From Micromonospora lupini str. Lupac 08 (GTDB lineage Bacteria; Actinomycetota; Actinomycetes; Mycobacteriales; Micromonosporaceae): a DNA stretch of 64,000 bases. The position numbers and the translations under genes are program-made. Under the pieces are notes generated by a model. The model saw nothing but the letters and a program-made list of their open reading frames with translations, was not told the DNA's origin and searched no databases. Below are positions 35,054-43,316 of this stretch, in pieces. Position 1 is the stretch's first letter, and each line of letters starts with the position of its first letter. The stretch is taken from positions 4,934,636 through 4,998,635 of the forward strand of contig NZ_HF570108.1 of NCBI RefSeq assembly GCF_000297395.2, given 5' to 3'.

Positions 35054-35671
35054 TCAGCCGCCCATGCCCTGCTTGAGCGCGGCGCCGATCAGCACCGCCC
35101 GGCGGGCGGTGAGGGCGCACGCGCCAAGCGCCACCGCGTCCGGGGCGATCTCCCCGTTGTTGCTGGTGTGCGAGGCGCCGTACGGGTTGCCGGCGATGAA
35201 CTGGCTGGAGTCGGTGTAGCCCGGGGGCACCACGACACCACCCCAGTGGTAGAAGACGTTGAAGAGCGAGGTCAGGGTCGTCTCCTGCCCGCCGTGCGAG
35301 GTCGCCGTCGAGGTGAAGCCCGCGTAGACCTTGTTGGCCAGCGCGCCCTGCGCCCACAGCGGACCGGTGGTGTCGATGAACTGCTTCAGCTGAGCGGCGA
35401 TCATGCCGTACCGGGTAGGCGATCCGAAGATGCCCACGTCGGCCCACGCCAGGTCGTCGATCATCGCCTCGGGCACGTCCTGGGTCTCCAGGTGGTGTGC
35501 CTGCCAACCGGAGTTGGAGCGGATCGCCTCGTCCGGCGCCAACTCCCGCACCTTGCGCAGGCGCACCTCGGCGCCGGCTTCCCCGGCGGCCTCGCACACG
35601 GCCTGCGCCATCTGGTACGTGACGCCGGTGGCGCTGTAGTAGATCACCGCTACCTTGGTCTGGGCAGCCAT
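35054..35671 (-). CDS. wrbA: NAD(P)H:quinone oxidoreductase, WrbA family
   Basis: 205 residues from ATG 35671. Flavodoxin-like FMN phosphate loop near the N-terminus (VIYYSATGVTYQMAQAV), WADVGIFGSPTRYGMIAAQL and the WrbA block GGVVVPPGYTD. It reduces quinones by two electrons using FMN and NAD(P)H, limiting redox cycling. Cytoplasmic flavoprotein, usually tetrameric. Monocistronic; converges with the anthranilate synthase gene. Confidence 0.92.
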   Translation of the reverse strand: MAAQTKVAVIYYSATGVTYQMAQAVCEAAGEAGAEVRLRKVRELAPDEAIRSNSGWQAHHLETQDVPEAMIDDLAWADVGIFGSPTRYGMIAAQLKQFIDTTGPLWAQGALANKVYAGFTSTATSHGGQETTLTSLFNVFYHWGGVVVPPGYTDSSQFIAGNPYGASHTSNNGEIAPDAVALGACALTARRAVLIGAALKQGMGG

Positions 35672-35801
35672 CAGATGTGTCCCCTTCTCGTCTCGGGTCA
35701 GCTCCCGCGACTACCCCTGAGGCACTGTGACAAACGACGGACGGCGGGCTTCCGGTAGTCCGGGCTCAAGTTTTCCGCAAGTTCCCGGTCGTTCCGGCCC
35801 G

Positions 35802-35819
35802 GCCGCCCGCGCGGGCGGC
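35802..35819. terminator. Perfect GC palindrome
   Basis: GCCGCCCGC followed directly by GCGGGCGGC (9-bp arms, no spacer) in the 289-bp space between wrbA and the DUF3037 gene. Confidence 0.4.
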
Positions 35820-35884
35820 GATCCTGATGCCATCCGGTGTCGGCGCGCTCCTACGCCCCCCGGGCACCGGGCGCCTGAACGGGG

Positions 35885-35924
35885 GATCGCGCTCCGCCGG
35901 CAACGACGCTGGCGTAGCGCGATC
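35885..35924. terminator. Inverted repeat, probable terminator of the DUF3037 gene
   Basis: GATCGCGCT (35885-35893) pairs with AGCGCGATC (35916-35924) across 22 nt, about 37 bp past the DUF3037 stop codon. Confidence 0.5.
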
Positions 35925-35960
35925 AGGGGTCACCTCCCCCGAGGGCTCCCGCCGGTCCGC

Positions 35961-36329
35961 TCAGCGGACCAGCGCCGCCATCAGCCGGTCCAGCTCGGCC
36001 GCCGGGTCAGCGGTGAGGCCGGTGTGCACCGGGCCGGCCTGGATCATCGTGCTGCGGGGCGCGACCAGCCAGTGGAACCGCTCGCCGAGCCGCATCCGGG
36101 TCGCCGGCCCGTCGCCGGAGCAGGTCCGGTCCAGGGAGTCGAGCACCGCGGCCACCGCCGGCAGATCGACATCGGGTGCCAGCGCCCGGACCCGGTCGGC
36201 GTCCAGGTGCGTCCGCGCGGCCAGGAAGTCGCGCTGCTGGCAGTAGAGCAGCACCCCGACGTTGATCTGCTCGCCGCGCTCGATGCGGGGCACCAGCCGG
36301 ATGAGGGCGTACTCGAACGGTTGCCTCAC
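35961..36329 (-). CDS. DUF3037 family protein
   Basis: 122 residues from GTG 36329 (VRQPFEYALIRLVPRIERGE), with INVGVLLYCQQRDFLAART and LGERFHWLVAPRSTMIQAGP, all characteristic of DUF3037. The start overlaps the stop of the HipA-like kinase gene as GTGA (36326-36329), so the two are made together. The pair recurs in actinomycetes; the biochemical role is unknown. Confidence 0.85.
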   Translation of the reverse strand: MRQPFEYALIRLVPRIERGEQINVGVLLYCQQRDFLAARTHLDADRVRALAPDVDLPAVAAVLDSLDRTCSGDGPATRMRLGERFHWLVAPRSTMIQAGPVHTGLTADPAAELDRLMAALVR

Positions 36330-37084
36330 GCCACGCTCCCCGCCGGTAGCCAGTCCGCCCGGCTGGCGACCCGCCGCGACAGGTGCGCCACGTACGCCTC
36401 CCGCGCGGCGTCGGCCGAGTCGAAGTCGGCGGCGGTCAGCCACTGGGCCGGCACCAGCGCCAGCACCTCCCGCAGGAGGTCCGGGGTGACCCGCGGCGCC
36501 AGCTCGGCGTCGGCCTCGGCAACCCGCGACGCGTACGGCTCCAGCACGTGATCGTCCGCGCGGTAGGCGCGGTGCACGGCGGCGTCGGCGCGCGGCCAGT
36601 TGTGGTGGAAGTACAGCGCTGCGCCGTGGTCGATGAGCCACAGCTCCCGGTGCCAGACCAGCAGGTTCGGGTTGCGCCAGCTCCGGTCGACGTTCTCCAC
36701 GTACGCGTCGAACCAGAGCACCCGGGAGGCCAGCGCCTCGTCGACGGGGTGCGCGACCGGGTCGAAGCCGAGCGCTCCCGGGAGGAAGTCCATCCCCAGG
36801 TTGGCGCCGCCGCTGTTGCGCAGCAGTTCCTGCACCTCCTGGTCGGGCTCGGCCCGACCGATCACCGGGTCGATGTCGAGGACCACCAGCGGCGGCACCC
36901 GCAGCTCCAGCCGGCGGGCCAGCTCACCGCAGATCACCTCGGCGATCAGTGCCTTGGGCCCCTGCCCGGCGCCTCGGAACTTCGCCACGTACGTGCCGAG
37001 GTCGTCGGCCTCCACGACACCGGGCAGCGAGCCGCCCTCGCGCAGCGGCGTGACGTAACGGATCGCGGTGACCTGGCGGAGCAC
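36326..37084 (-). CDS. HipA-family kinase-like protein
   Basis: GTG 37084 is preferred because TAGGGT lies 7 nt upstream; GTG 37093 overlaps that box. 252 residues. Conserved blocks: TYVAKFRGAGQGPKALIAEV (nucleotide-binding Lys), NLGMDFLPGA, WFDAYVENVDRSWRNPNLLV (HxDRxxxNPN-like, here VDRSWRNPN) and LWLIDHGAALYFH (metal-binding Asp). HipA-fold kinases phosphorylate proteins such as tRNA synthetases; this short branch has no HipB partner. The coupled DUF3037 protein may replace it. Confidence 0.8.
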   Translation of the reverse strand: MLRQVTAIRYVTPLREGGSLPGVVEADDLGTYVAKFRGAGQGPKALIAEVICGELARRLELRVPPLVVLDIDPVIGRAEPDQEVQELLRNSGGANLGMDFLPGALGFDPVAHPVDEALASRVLWFDAYVENVDRSWRNPNLLVWHRELWLIDHGAALYFHHNWPRADAAVHRAYRADDHVLEPYASRVAEADAELAPRVTPDLLREVLALVPAQWLTAADFDSADAAREAYVAHLSRRVASRADWLPAGSVA

Positions 37085-37091
37085 GTCGCCC

Positions 37092-37097
37092 ACCCTA
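37092..37097 (-). promoter_or_regulatory. -10 hexamer TAGGGT (minus strand)
   Basis: TAGGGT on the minus strand ends 7 nt before GTG 37084 of the HipA-like gene. Confidence 0.45.
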
Positions 37098-37234
37098 CTG
37101 GGCTCCGGCCGCGACCGGCACCGGCCGCACCGAGTCGGTCGCACGCTCCGTCACCACCACCTGCCGAAGCCCGTCGCACCGAACGCGCGTGACACTCGGT
37201 GACGCCCCCGCCGAAGGCGCTACGCCGGCTGTCG

Positions 37235-37360
37235 CCTTTGCTCTGCTTCAACCGACGCACCACCAGCACTGAGCAGCGCCGACGTAGCGGCGGCGGAGCC
37301 CGCCGCGCTCGGCATGCAGCGCTCTGGGTAACTGTTGCGTGGGTTGAAGCAGAGCAAAGG
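37235..37360. repeat. 126-bp inverted-repeat element with 25-nt arms
   Basis: CCTTTGCTCTGCTTCAACC (37235-37253) is exactly inverted at 37342-37360; allowing one mismatch, the arms extend to 25 nt (37235-37259 and 37336-37360). The interior holds a nested stem with GCCGA...TCGGC around GCGGCGG...CCGCCGC. There is no open frame of substance. It lies in the 384-bp gap between the HipA-like and DUF4190 genes. MITE-like element, structured RNA or recombination site are all possible. Confidence 0.8.
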
Positions 37361-37468
37361 ACTCGCAGGGCACGGCGGGGCCACCCGCCGATGTCACCGA
37401 GCGTAAACCGTCGGCGCGACGACTGGCCTGAGCAGGCCGCCGGCCCTGCACGACCCGGCACGCGCGGG

Positions 37469-37861
37469 TCAGTCGAGCTTGTCGCGCAGCTTGTCGACCT
37501 GGGTCTGCAGGCGGTTCACGGCGTTCTCGTTGTTGACGAAGGTGCTGATGCCCGCGGCGAGGCCCAGGCCGATCAGTACCGCCAGGATGCTGAGCACCAG
37601 ACCGCCGATCGACACACCGCGGCCGGTCACCCCGGGTCGGCGTGCCATCTTGAGCCCGACGATGCCGAGGATGATCCCGATGATGCCCAGCACCAGCCCC
37701 AGCCAGGCGAGGATCGCGGTCAACACACTGAACAGGCCGGCCACCCCGAAGACCAGTGCGAAGGTGGCGGCCGCGCTGGTCTTGGCGTCGGTGGGCCCCC
37801 GGTGTGTCCGGGACCCGGCCGGTACGCCGGCACCCCGGGCCGGCTCGCTTGCGGCAGTCAT
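37469..37861 (-). CDS. DUF4190-like small membrane protein
   Basis: 130 residues from ATG 37861. A polar N-terminus (~25 residues) precedes two close hydrophobic hairpins (FALVFGVAGLFSVLTAILAW, LGIIGIILGIVGLKMARR) and a third helix (IGGLVLSILAVLIGLGLAAG), then a short coiled coil (VNRLQTQVDKLRDKLD). Glycine-zipper spacing is typical of DUF4190. Function unknown. Confidence 0.75.
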   Translation of the reverse strand: MTAASEPARGAGVPAGSRTHRGPTDAKTSAAATFALVFGVAGLFSVLTAILAWLGLVLGIIGIILGIVGLKMARRPGVTGRGVSIGGLVLSILAVLIGLGLAAGISTFVNNENAVNRLQTQVDKLRDKLD

Positions 37862-37960
37862 GTGACTCCCCTTTCGTACGCGCGGCTCGCGTACTTCCGG
37901 TCGGCCGCCTTCCCGCTGCTCCGGTCGTTATGCACAGGCGATCCTGTCGGTCGGGTGTCC

Positions 37961-37966
37961 TACCCT
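37961..37966 (+). promoter_or_regulatory. -10 hexamer TACCCT
   Basis: TACCCT ends 6 nt before ATG 37973, the leaderless arrangement seen elsewhere in this window. Confidence 0.5.
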
Positions 37967-37972
37967 GGCCCG

Positions 37973-39082
37973 ATGACCGGGGAGTTCACCGCATCCGAGG
38001 CGCTCGACCTGCGGATGACGAGCCTGCTGCTGCGCCCGCATCCGACCATCCGGCCCGGTGACGTGGCCGAGGTGGTCGAGTGGTTCGGCGCGATGCAGGC
38101 GCAGGATCTGGCGAGCGGTCTGTGGTCGCTGGGCGCCCGACTGCCGAGGTGGACCAGGTCCGACGTGCAGGCGGCGCTGGAGCGCCGCGAGGCTCTGCGG
38201 ACGTGGCCGATGCGGGGCACCGTGCACCTCGTACCCCCCGCCGACACCCGCTGGATGCTGGAGCTGACCGGCGTCCGGTCGCTGGCCGGCGCGGCGACCC
38301 GTCGCGCGCAGCTCGGGCTCACCGAGGCCGACGCGGACCGCGCGCTGGACGTGCTCGGCGCCGCGCTGACCGGCGGGGGGCGGCTCACCCGGGCGCAGTG
38401 CCTGGCGGCCCTTCGCGCGGCGGGCCTGTCGACTGACGACCAGCGTGGCTATCACCTGCTCTGGTACGCGAGTGTGCGCGGGGTGACCTGCGTGGCGCCG
38501 AACGTCGGCAGCGACCAGACCTTCGCGCTGCTCGACGAGTGGGCGCCGGAGCAACGTCGGCTGGAGCGGGACGAGGCGTTGGCCCTGCTCGCCCACCGCT
38601 ACGTCCGGGGGCACGGGCCGGTCACCGCCCGCGAGTTCGCGGGCTGGAGCGGCCTCACCCTGACCGACGCGCGGCGCGGCCTGGCCGCCGCCGGCGACCT
38701 GCTGAGCACGGTACGTGTCGACGGCGAGCCGATGCACGTCGACGCGGCGCTGGCCGGTACGCCGCGCACTCCGGTCGACGACGTGCTGGCGCTGCCCGGC
38801 TTCGACGAGTACCTGCTCGGCTACCGGGATCGCACGCTGATGCTCGACCCCGCGCACCAGGCGGCAGTCGTGCCGGGCAACAACGGCATCTTCCAGGCGA
38901 CGGTGGTCCGTGGCGGCCGGGTGGTGGGCGTCTGGAAGCGCACGCTCGGCCGGACCGCCGTCACCGTGACGATCCGGCCGCTGGCAACGCTTGACGCGGG
39001 CGCTCGGGCCCGGGTGGAGCAGGCCCTGGGGCGGTACGCCGACTTCGTCGGGCTGCCGGCCCGCTACGACTGGTCGGCCTGA
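37973..39082 (+). CDS. Winged-helix DNA-binding domain protein (HTH_42 / YcaQ-like)
   Basis: ATG 37973 gives 369 residues; the longer open frame back to 37199 crosses the inverted-repeat element and is not coding. Blocks MQAQDLASGLWSLGARLPRW, RTWPMRGTVHLVPPADTRWM and GFDEYLLGYRDRTLML are typical of the HTH_42 family, which includes DNA glycosylases active on alkylated or crosslinked DNA (AlkX/YcaQ) and uncharacterised relatives. Its last 19 bp overlap the end of malQ on the other strand. Confidence 0.82.
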   Translation: MTGEFTASEALDLRMTSLLLRPHPTIRPGDVAEVVEWFGAMQAQDLASGLWSLGARLPRWTRSDVQAALERREALRTWPMRGTVHLVPPADTRWMLELTGVRSLAGAATRRAQLGLTEADADRALDVLGAALTGGGRLTRAQCLAALRAAGLSTDDQRGYHLLWYASVRGVTCVAPNVGSDQTFALLDEWAPEQRRLERDEALALLAHRYVRGHGPVTAREFAGWSGLTLTDARRGLAAAGDLLSTVRVDGEPMHVDAALAGTPRTPVDDVLALPGFDEYLLGYRDRTLMLDPAHQAAVVPGNNGIFQATVVRGGRVVGVWKRTLGRTAVTVTIRPLATLDAGARARVEQALGRYADFVGLPARYDWSA

Positions 39083-41100
39083 CCGTCGCCCGCCGCCGGC
39101 CGACGCGCGCCATCCGAGGGGGGCGTGGCCGGTCGGGGGCGCGCGGCGGTGAGCAGGTCGACGATCCGGGTCACCCGTTCATCGGCGCGGATCTGCGCCA
39201 CCGTGGCCGGCAGCGGCAGCCGCCAGTTCGGATACTCGTCGACGGTGCCCGGCATGTTGGGTTGGCGCACCTCACCCAGCACGTCGTAGAGGGAGACGCC
39301 GAGCAGCCGGGTGGGGCTGGCCGCGAGGGCGGCGTGCATCGCCACCACCACGTCGTCGGGTGGCGCCGACTCGCCGGCGACCACCGGTCCGGGGTCGGCC
39401 GGTTCGGGCAGCAGCGCCTCGTCGCGCAGCATCGTCAGCAGCCGCTCGCGGTCGGCGGTGGCCCGGGCGCGTTCGACAGCCACGTCGGTGCCGAGCAACT
39501 TCAACTCGTCGCGGACGCGGACGTGCTCGCCGGCCAGGAAGCCCGGCGCGGTGGGCAGGTCGTGGGTGGAGATGCTGGCCAGCGCGTTACGCGGCCAGCG
39601 GGCCGGCGGGACGAAGTCGCCGTCGTCGTCCCGGGCGAACCACAGCACCGTCGAGCCGAGCATGTTGCGCCCCCGCAGGCCCCGGGTCACGGCGGGTTGG
39701 ACGGTGCCGAGATCCTCGCCGACCACCAGCGCGCCGGCCCGGTGGGCCTCCAGCGCGAGGATGCCGAGCATCGCCTCGGCGTCGTACCGGACGTAGGTGC
39801 CCTCGGCGGCGCCCGCGCCCGGCGGCACCCACCACAGCCGCCACAGCCCCGCGACGTGGTCGACCCGGAGGCCGCCCGCGTGCCGCAGGGTCCGCCGCAG
39901 CATGTCCCGGTACGCCGCGTACCCGGTCTCGGCGAGCCGGTCCGGCCGCCACGCGGCGAGGCCCCAGTCCTGGCCGAGCTGGTTGAAGTCGTCCGGTGGG
40001 GCGCCGACCCGCACGCCCTGGGCCAGGACGTCGGCGAGCTGCCAGCCGTCCGCGCCGCCCGGGTCGATGCCGACGGCAAGGTCGTGCACCACGCCGACCG
40101 GCATCCCGGCCGCCCGGGCCGCCGCCGTGACGGCGTCGAGCTGCTCGTCGCACAGGTGTTGCAGCCAGGCGTGGAAGGCCACCCGGTCGGCGAGCTGCCG
40201 ACGCTGCTCGGCGACCGCCGGGGCGTCCGGGTGGTGCAGCTCCGCCGGCCAGGCACGCCAGTCGTTGCCGTGCCGCTCCGCAAGCGCGCACCAGGTGGCG
40301 AAGCTGGCCAGCGCCGGGTCCGCGGCCAGGTCGACCGGCTGGGCGTACGGGTGCAGCAGCTCCAGGGCGTGCCGCTTGGCGGTCCACACCTCGTCGTAGT
40401 CGATCAGGTCGCCTCGGTCGGGGCGCAGCGCGTCCACCACCGCCCGGGTCGCCGGGTCCGCCGCGGCGTAGGCGGCGGTGTCGCTGACGCGCAGGTAGAG
40501 CGGGTTGACGAAGCGCCGACTGGCCGGGGAATACGGTGAGGCGGCCACCGGATGCGCGGGCCCCACCGCGTGCAGCGGGTTGAGCAGCACCAGCCCCGCG
40601 CCGGTGGTGCCGGCCCAGCCGGTGAACTCGGCGAGGTCCCCGAGATCGCCCATGCCCCAGGAGCGTTCCGAGTTGAGCGCGTAGAGCTGGAGCATCCAAC
40701 CCCAGGTGCGCGGCGGCACGGGCAGCCGACGGGGCACCACCACGAGGGTCACCTCGCGGCCGGCGCAGCCCAACCGGTGCCAGCCCAGCGGCAGGTCCCC
40801 CGGCAGTTCGCCGTCGACGTCGCGGCGGCTGCCGTCCTCCAGGGTCACCACACCGGGGCCGGGCAGCGCCCGCGTCGTGCCGTGGGTGAGCACCACAGTC
40901 GCCGGTAACGCTGCCCGGTCGACCGCGCGGGTGGCGGCCAGCGCGTCGGCCACGGCGGCCGGGCTGGTGGCGTCCACGCCGAGCAGGCCGAGCACGCCCA
41001 CGACGGTCTCCGGAGCGACCTCGACGCGACGGCGTCGCCAGTCCTCGTACCAGGTGGACACGCCATGCGCCTTGGCCAGCGCGGTCAGTCGTCGGTCCAT
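39064..41100 (-). CDS. malQ: 4-alpha-glucanotransferase (GH77, MalQ)
   Basis: ATG 41100 gives 678 residues. Family motifs: YALNSERSWGMGDLGDL, ASPYSPASRRFVNPLYL, the nucleophile Asp in GLRVDHVAGLWRLWW, acid/base Glu in LVVGEDLGTV and the third Asp in ASISTHDLPTAPGF. MalQ disproportionates maltodextrins by transferring alpha-1,4-glucans. An N-terminal extension of about 120 residues fits the actinobacterial form. It lies downstream of the sugar ABC importer genes on the same strand, separated by a hairpin. Cytoplasmic. Confidence 0.93.
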   Translation of the reverse strand: MDRRLTALAKAHGVSTWYEDWRRRRVEVAPETVVGVLGLLGVDATSPAAVADALAATRAVDRAALPATVVLTHGTTRALPGPGVVTLEDGSRRDVDGELPGDLPLGWHRLGCAGREVTLVVVPRRLPVPPRTWGWMLQLYALNSERSWGMGDLGDLAEFTGWAGTTGAGLVLLNPLHAVGPAHPVAASPYSPASRRFVNPLYLRVSDTAAYAAADPATRAVVDALRPDRGDLIDYDEVWTAKRHALELLHPYAQPVDLAADPALASFATWCALAERHGNDWRAWPAELHHPDAPAVAEQRRQLADRVAFHAWLQHLCDEQLDAVTAAARAAGMPVGVVHDLAVGIDPGGADGWQLADVLAQGVRVGAPPDDFNQLGQDWGLAAWRPDRLAETGYAAYRDMLRRTLRHAGGLRVDHVAGLWRLWWVPPGAGAAEGTYVRYDAEAMLGILALEAHRAGALVVGEDLGTVQPAVTRGLRGRNMLGSTVLWFARDDDGDFVPPARWPRNALASISTHDLPTAPGFLAGEHVRVRDELKLLGTDVAVERARATADRERLLTMLRDEALLPEPADPGPVVAGESAPPDDVVVAMHAALAASPTRLLGVSLYDVLGEVRQPNMPGTVDEYPNWRLPLPATVAQIRADERVTRIVDLLTAARPRPATPPSDGARRPAAGDGQADQS

Positions 41101-41196
41101 CCCGCCCCCCACCTCACGATGCGACCCACGACCACCTTGCCACGCCCACCCGCCCCCCGCAGCGCGGAGCGAGCCGTACCCGCCCCACCGCACCCG

Positions 41197-41244
41197 CGCC
41201 GATCTTGCATTTTCTGTCGCGACACCGAAAGTGCAAGATCGGCG
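41197..41244. repeat. Palindromic element / terminator between sugC-like gene and malQ
   Basis: CGCCGATCTTGCA (41197-41209) pairs with TGCAAGATCGGCG (41232-41244); the loop contains TGTCGCGACA, itself a palindrome. It lies 15 bp past the ABC ATPase stop. The GATCTTG/CAAGATC end is shared with the repeat at 19971-20050. Confidence 0.75.
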
Positions 41245-41259
41245 GGTCGGGGTCGGGCG

Positions 41260-42468
41260 TCAGTCGGCCAGCGCGCCGGCTGCGCGGCCCTCGTGCAGCG
41301 TGAGGTTGCGGCCGTTGGTCGGGTCGAACAGGTGGATCTTCTCCAGGTTGAACCAGACCCGGCGGGACTGCCCCTCCACGACCGGCGACTCGGCCGACAG
41401 CCGGGTGACCAGGTTGCCGCCGCCGCCGGCGAAGTCGCCCGCCCCCGCGTCGGCGGCCAGCTCCTCCAGCTCGGCGGCGCTGGCCCGCTCCCCCTCCACG
41501 GTGAAGTAGACGTACTTGTCCGAGCCCATCGACTCGACGATCTCCACCGGGGCCTCGAACTCCAGGCCCCGGCGACGGGTGTCCTCGTCGACCAGCTCGG
41601 CGTCCTCGAAGTGCTCGGGGCGTACGCCGAGGATCAGCTCGCGGGGCGCGTCGGCGGCCTCCAGCTCACGGCGGACCCGGTCGCCGAGAGGCACCTCGCC
41701 CAGCGCGGTGTGCAGGCTGCCGTCCTGCACGGCGGCGTGCAGGAAGTTCATCGACGGGGAGCCGATGAAGCCGGCCACGAAGAGGTTGCGCGGGTGGTCG
41801 TACAGCTCCTGCGGAGGCCCGACCTGCTGGACCGCGCCACCGCGCATGATGACCACCCGGTCGCCGAGGGTCATCGCCTCGGTCTGGTCGTGGGTGACGT
41901 AGACGGTGGTGGTGCCGAGCTGCTTCTGCAGGCGGGACACCACGGTGCGCATCTGCACCCGCAGCTTCGCGTCCAGGTTGGACAGCGGCTCGTCCATGAG
42001 GAACGCCTTGGGCTGGCGGACGATCGCCCGGCCCATCGCCACCCGCTGACGCTGGCCGCCGGAGAGGTTGGCGGGTTTGCGGTCCAGCAGTGGCACCAGC
42101 TCCAACACCTTGGCCGCCTCGTCGACCTTGGCGTTGATGGTCTCCTTGTCGAGCTTCGCCAGCCGCAGCGGAAACGCCATGTTCTCCCGCACGGTCATGT
42201 TCGGATACAGCGCGTACGACTGGAACACCATCGCGATGTCCCGGTCCCGGGGAGCCTTGTCGTTGACCCGCTGGCCGGCGATGCGCAGCTCGCCGGAGGT
42301 GATGTCCTCCAGGCCCGCGATCATGTTGAGGGTGGTGGACTTCCCGCAGCCCGACGGGCCGACCAGGATGACGAACTCGCCGTCGGCGATCTCCAGGTCG
42401 ACGTCCTGCACGGCGACGGTCCCGTCCGGGAAACTCTTGCTCACCTTGTCGAGCACGATGTCAGCCAT
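41260..42468 (-). CDS. sugC: Sugar ABC transporter ATPase (SugC/MsmK/UgpC type)
   Basis: 402 residues from ATG 42468. Walker A GPSGCGKSTT, Q-loop VFQSYALYPNM, signature LSGGQRQRVA, Walker B AFLMDEPLSNLD, then a C-terminal regulatory OB-type domain (ILGVRPEHFEDAEL, VEIVESMGSDKYVYF). It energises the importer encoded just upstream; 10 nt separate it from the permease stop. Such ATPases are sometimes shared between several sugar importers. Confidence 0.9.
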   Translation of the reverse strand: MADIVLDKVSKSFPDGTVAVQDVDLEIADGEFVILVGPSGCGKSTTLNMIAGLEDITSGELRIAGQRVNDKAPRDRDIAMVFQSYALYPNMTVRENMAFPLRLAKLDKETINAKVDEAAKVLELVPLLDRKPANLSGGQRQRVAMGRAIVRQPKAFLMDEPLSNLDAKLRVQMRTVVSRLQKQLGTTTVYVTHDQTEAMTLGDRVVIMRGGAVQQVGPPQELYDHPRNLFVAGFIGSPSMNFLHAAVQDGSLHTALGEVPLGDRVRRELEAADAPRELILGVRPEHFEDAELVDEDTRRRGLEFEAPVEIVESMGSDKYVYFTVEGERASAAELEELAADAGAGDFAGGGGNLVTRLSAESPVVEGQSRRVWFNLEKIHLFDPTNGRNLTLHEGRAAGALAD

Positions 42469-42478
42469 GACTACTCAC

Positions 42479-43315
42479 CTATCCCTTGACTGCGCCGGAG
42501 GTCAGGCCGGACACGATGCGGCGCTGGAAGAAGAGGACGAACAGGATGATCGGTACGGTGATCACCACGGCGGCGGCGCAGATCGCCCCGGTGGGGTCCT
42601 CGAACTGCGACGCGCCGGTGAAGAACGACAGCGCGGCCGGCACCGTGCGGGAGCGCTCGGTGGAGGTCAGCGAGATGGCGAACAGGAAGTCGTTCCAGCA
42701 GAAGATGAAGACCAGGATCGCCGTGGTGAACAGGCCGGGCGCGGCAAGTGGCGCGATCACCCGCCGGAACGCCTGCGCCTGGGTGGCGCCGTCCATCTTC
42801 GCCGCCTTCTCCAGATCCCACGGGATCTGCTTGAAGAACGCCGACAACGTGTAGATCGCCAGCGGCAGCGCGAACGTGATGTACGGCAGGATCAGCCCCG
42901 GCCAGGTGTCGAAGATCTTGAGCTGACGCTCGATCTCGAACAGCGGCGACACGAGTGACACCTGCGGGAACATCGCGATCAGCAGGGACACCCCGACCAG
43001 CAGCCCCTTGCCGGGAAAGTCCAGCCGGCTGATCGCGTACGCGGCCATCGCGCCGAGCACCACCGCGACGAGCGTGGCGACCAGGGCGATGCCGATGGAG
43101 TTGATCAGCGCGCGGACGAACTGGTCGGTGTCGAAGATCGTCTTGTAGTTGTCAAGCGTCCACTCCCGCGGAAAGAACTTCCCGTCGGTGAGCGTGGCCG
43201 GCGTCTTGAACGACAGCGAGGCGATCCACAGCACCGGGACCATCGCGAAGACGATCACGAGGACGTCGAGCAGACCCCAGCGCAGCTTCGCCCGGGTGGT
43301 GGTTTCGACAGCCAT
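42479..43315 (-). CDS. sugB: Sugar ABC transporter permease (SugB-like, MalG type)
   Basis: 278 residues from ATG 43315, which lies 1 nt after the upstream permease stop. Six membrane helices; the EAA loop EKAAKMDGATQAQAFRRVIA, which contacts the ATPase, lies before the last helices. The C-terminus QRRIVSGLTSGAVKG is the standard MalG-type ending. Forms the channel with the other permease. Confidence 0.9.
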   Translation of the reverse strand: MAVETTTRAKLRWGLLDVLVIVFAMVPVLWIASLSFKTPATLTDGKFFPREWTLDNYKTIFDTDQFVRALINSIGIALVATLVAVVLGAMAAYAISRLDFPGKGLLVGVSLLIAMFPQVSLVSPLFEIERQLKIFDTWPGLILPYITFALPLAIYTLSAFFKQIPWDLEKAAKMDGATQAQAFRRVIAPLAAPGLFTTAILVFIFCWNDFLFAISLTSTERSRTVPAALSFFTGASQFEDPTGAICAAAVVITVPIILFVLFFQRRIVSGLTSGAVKG

Positions 43316-43316
43316 G

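Noticed and set aside
37199..37972. N-terminal extension of the winged-helix gene
   Set aside because: It runs through the 126-bp inverted repeat and antisense to DUF4190; ATG 37973 has a leaderless -10.
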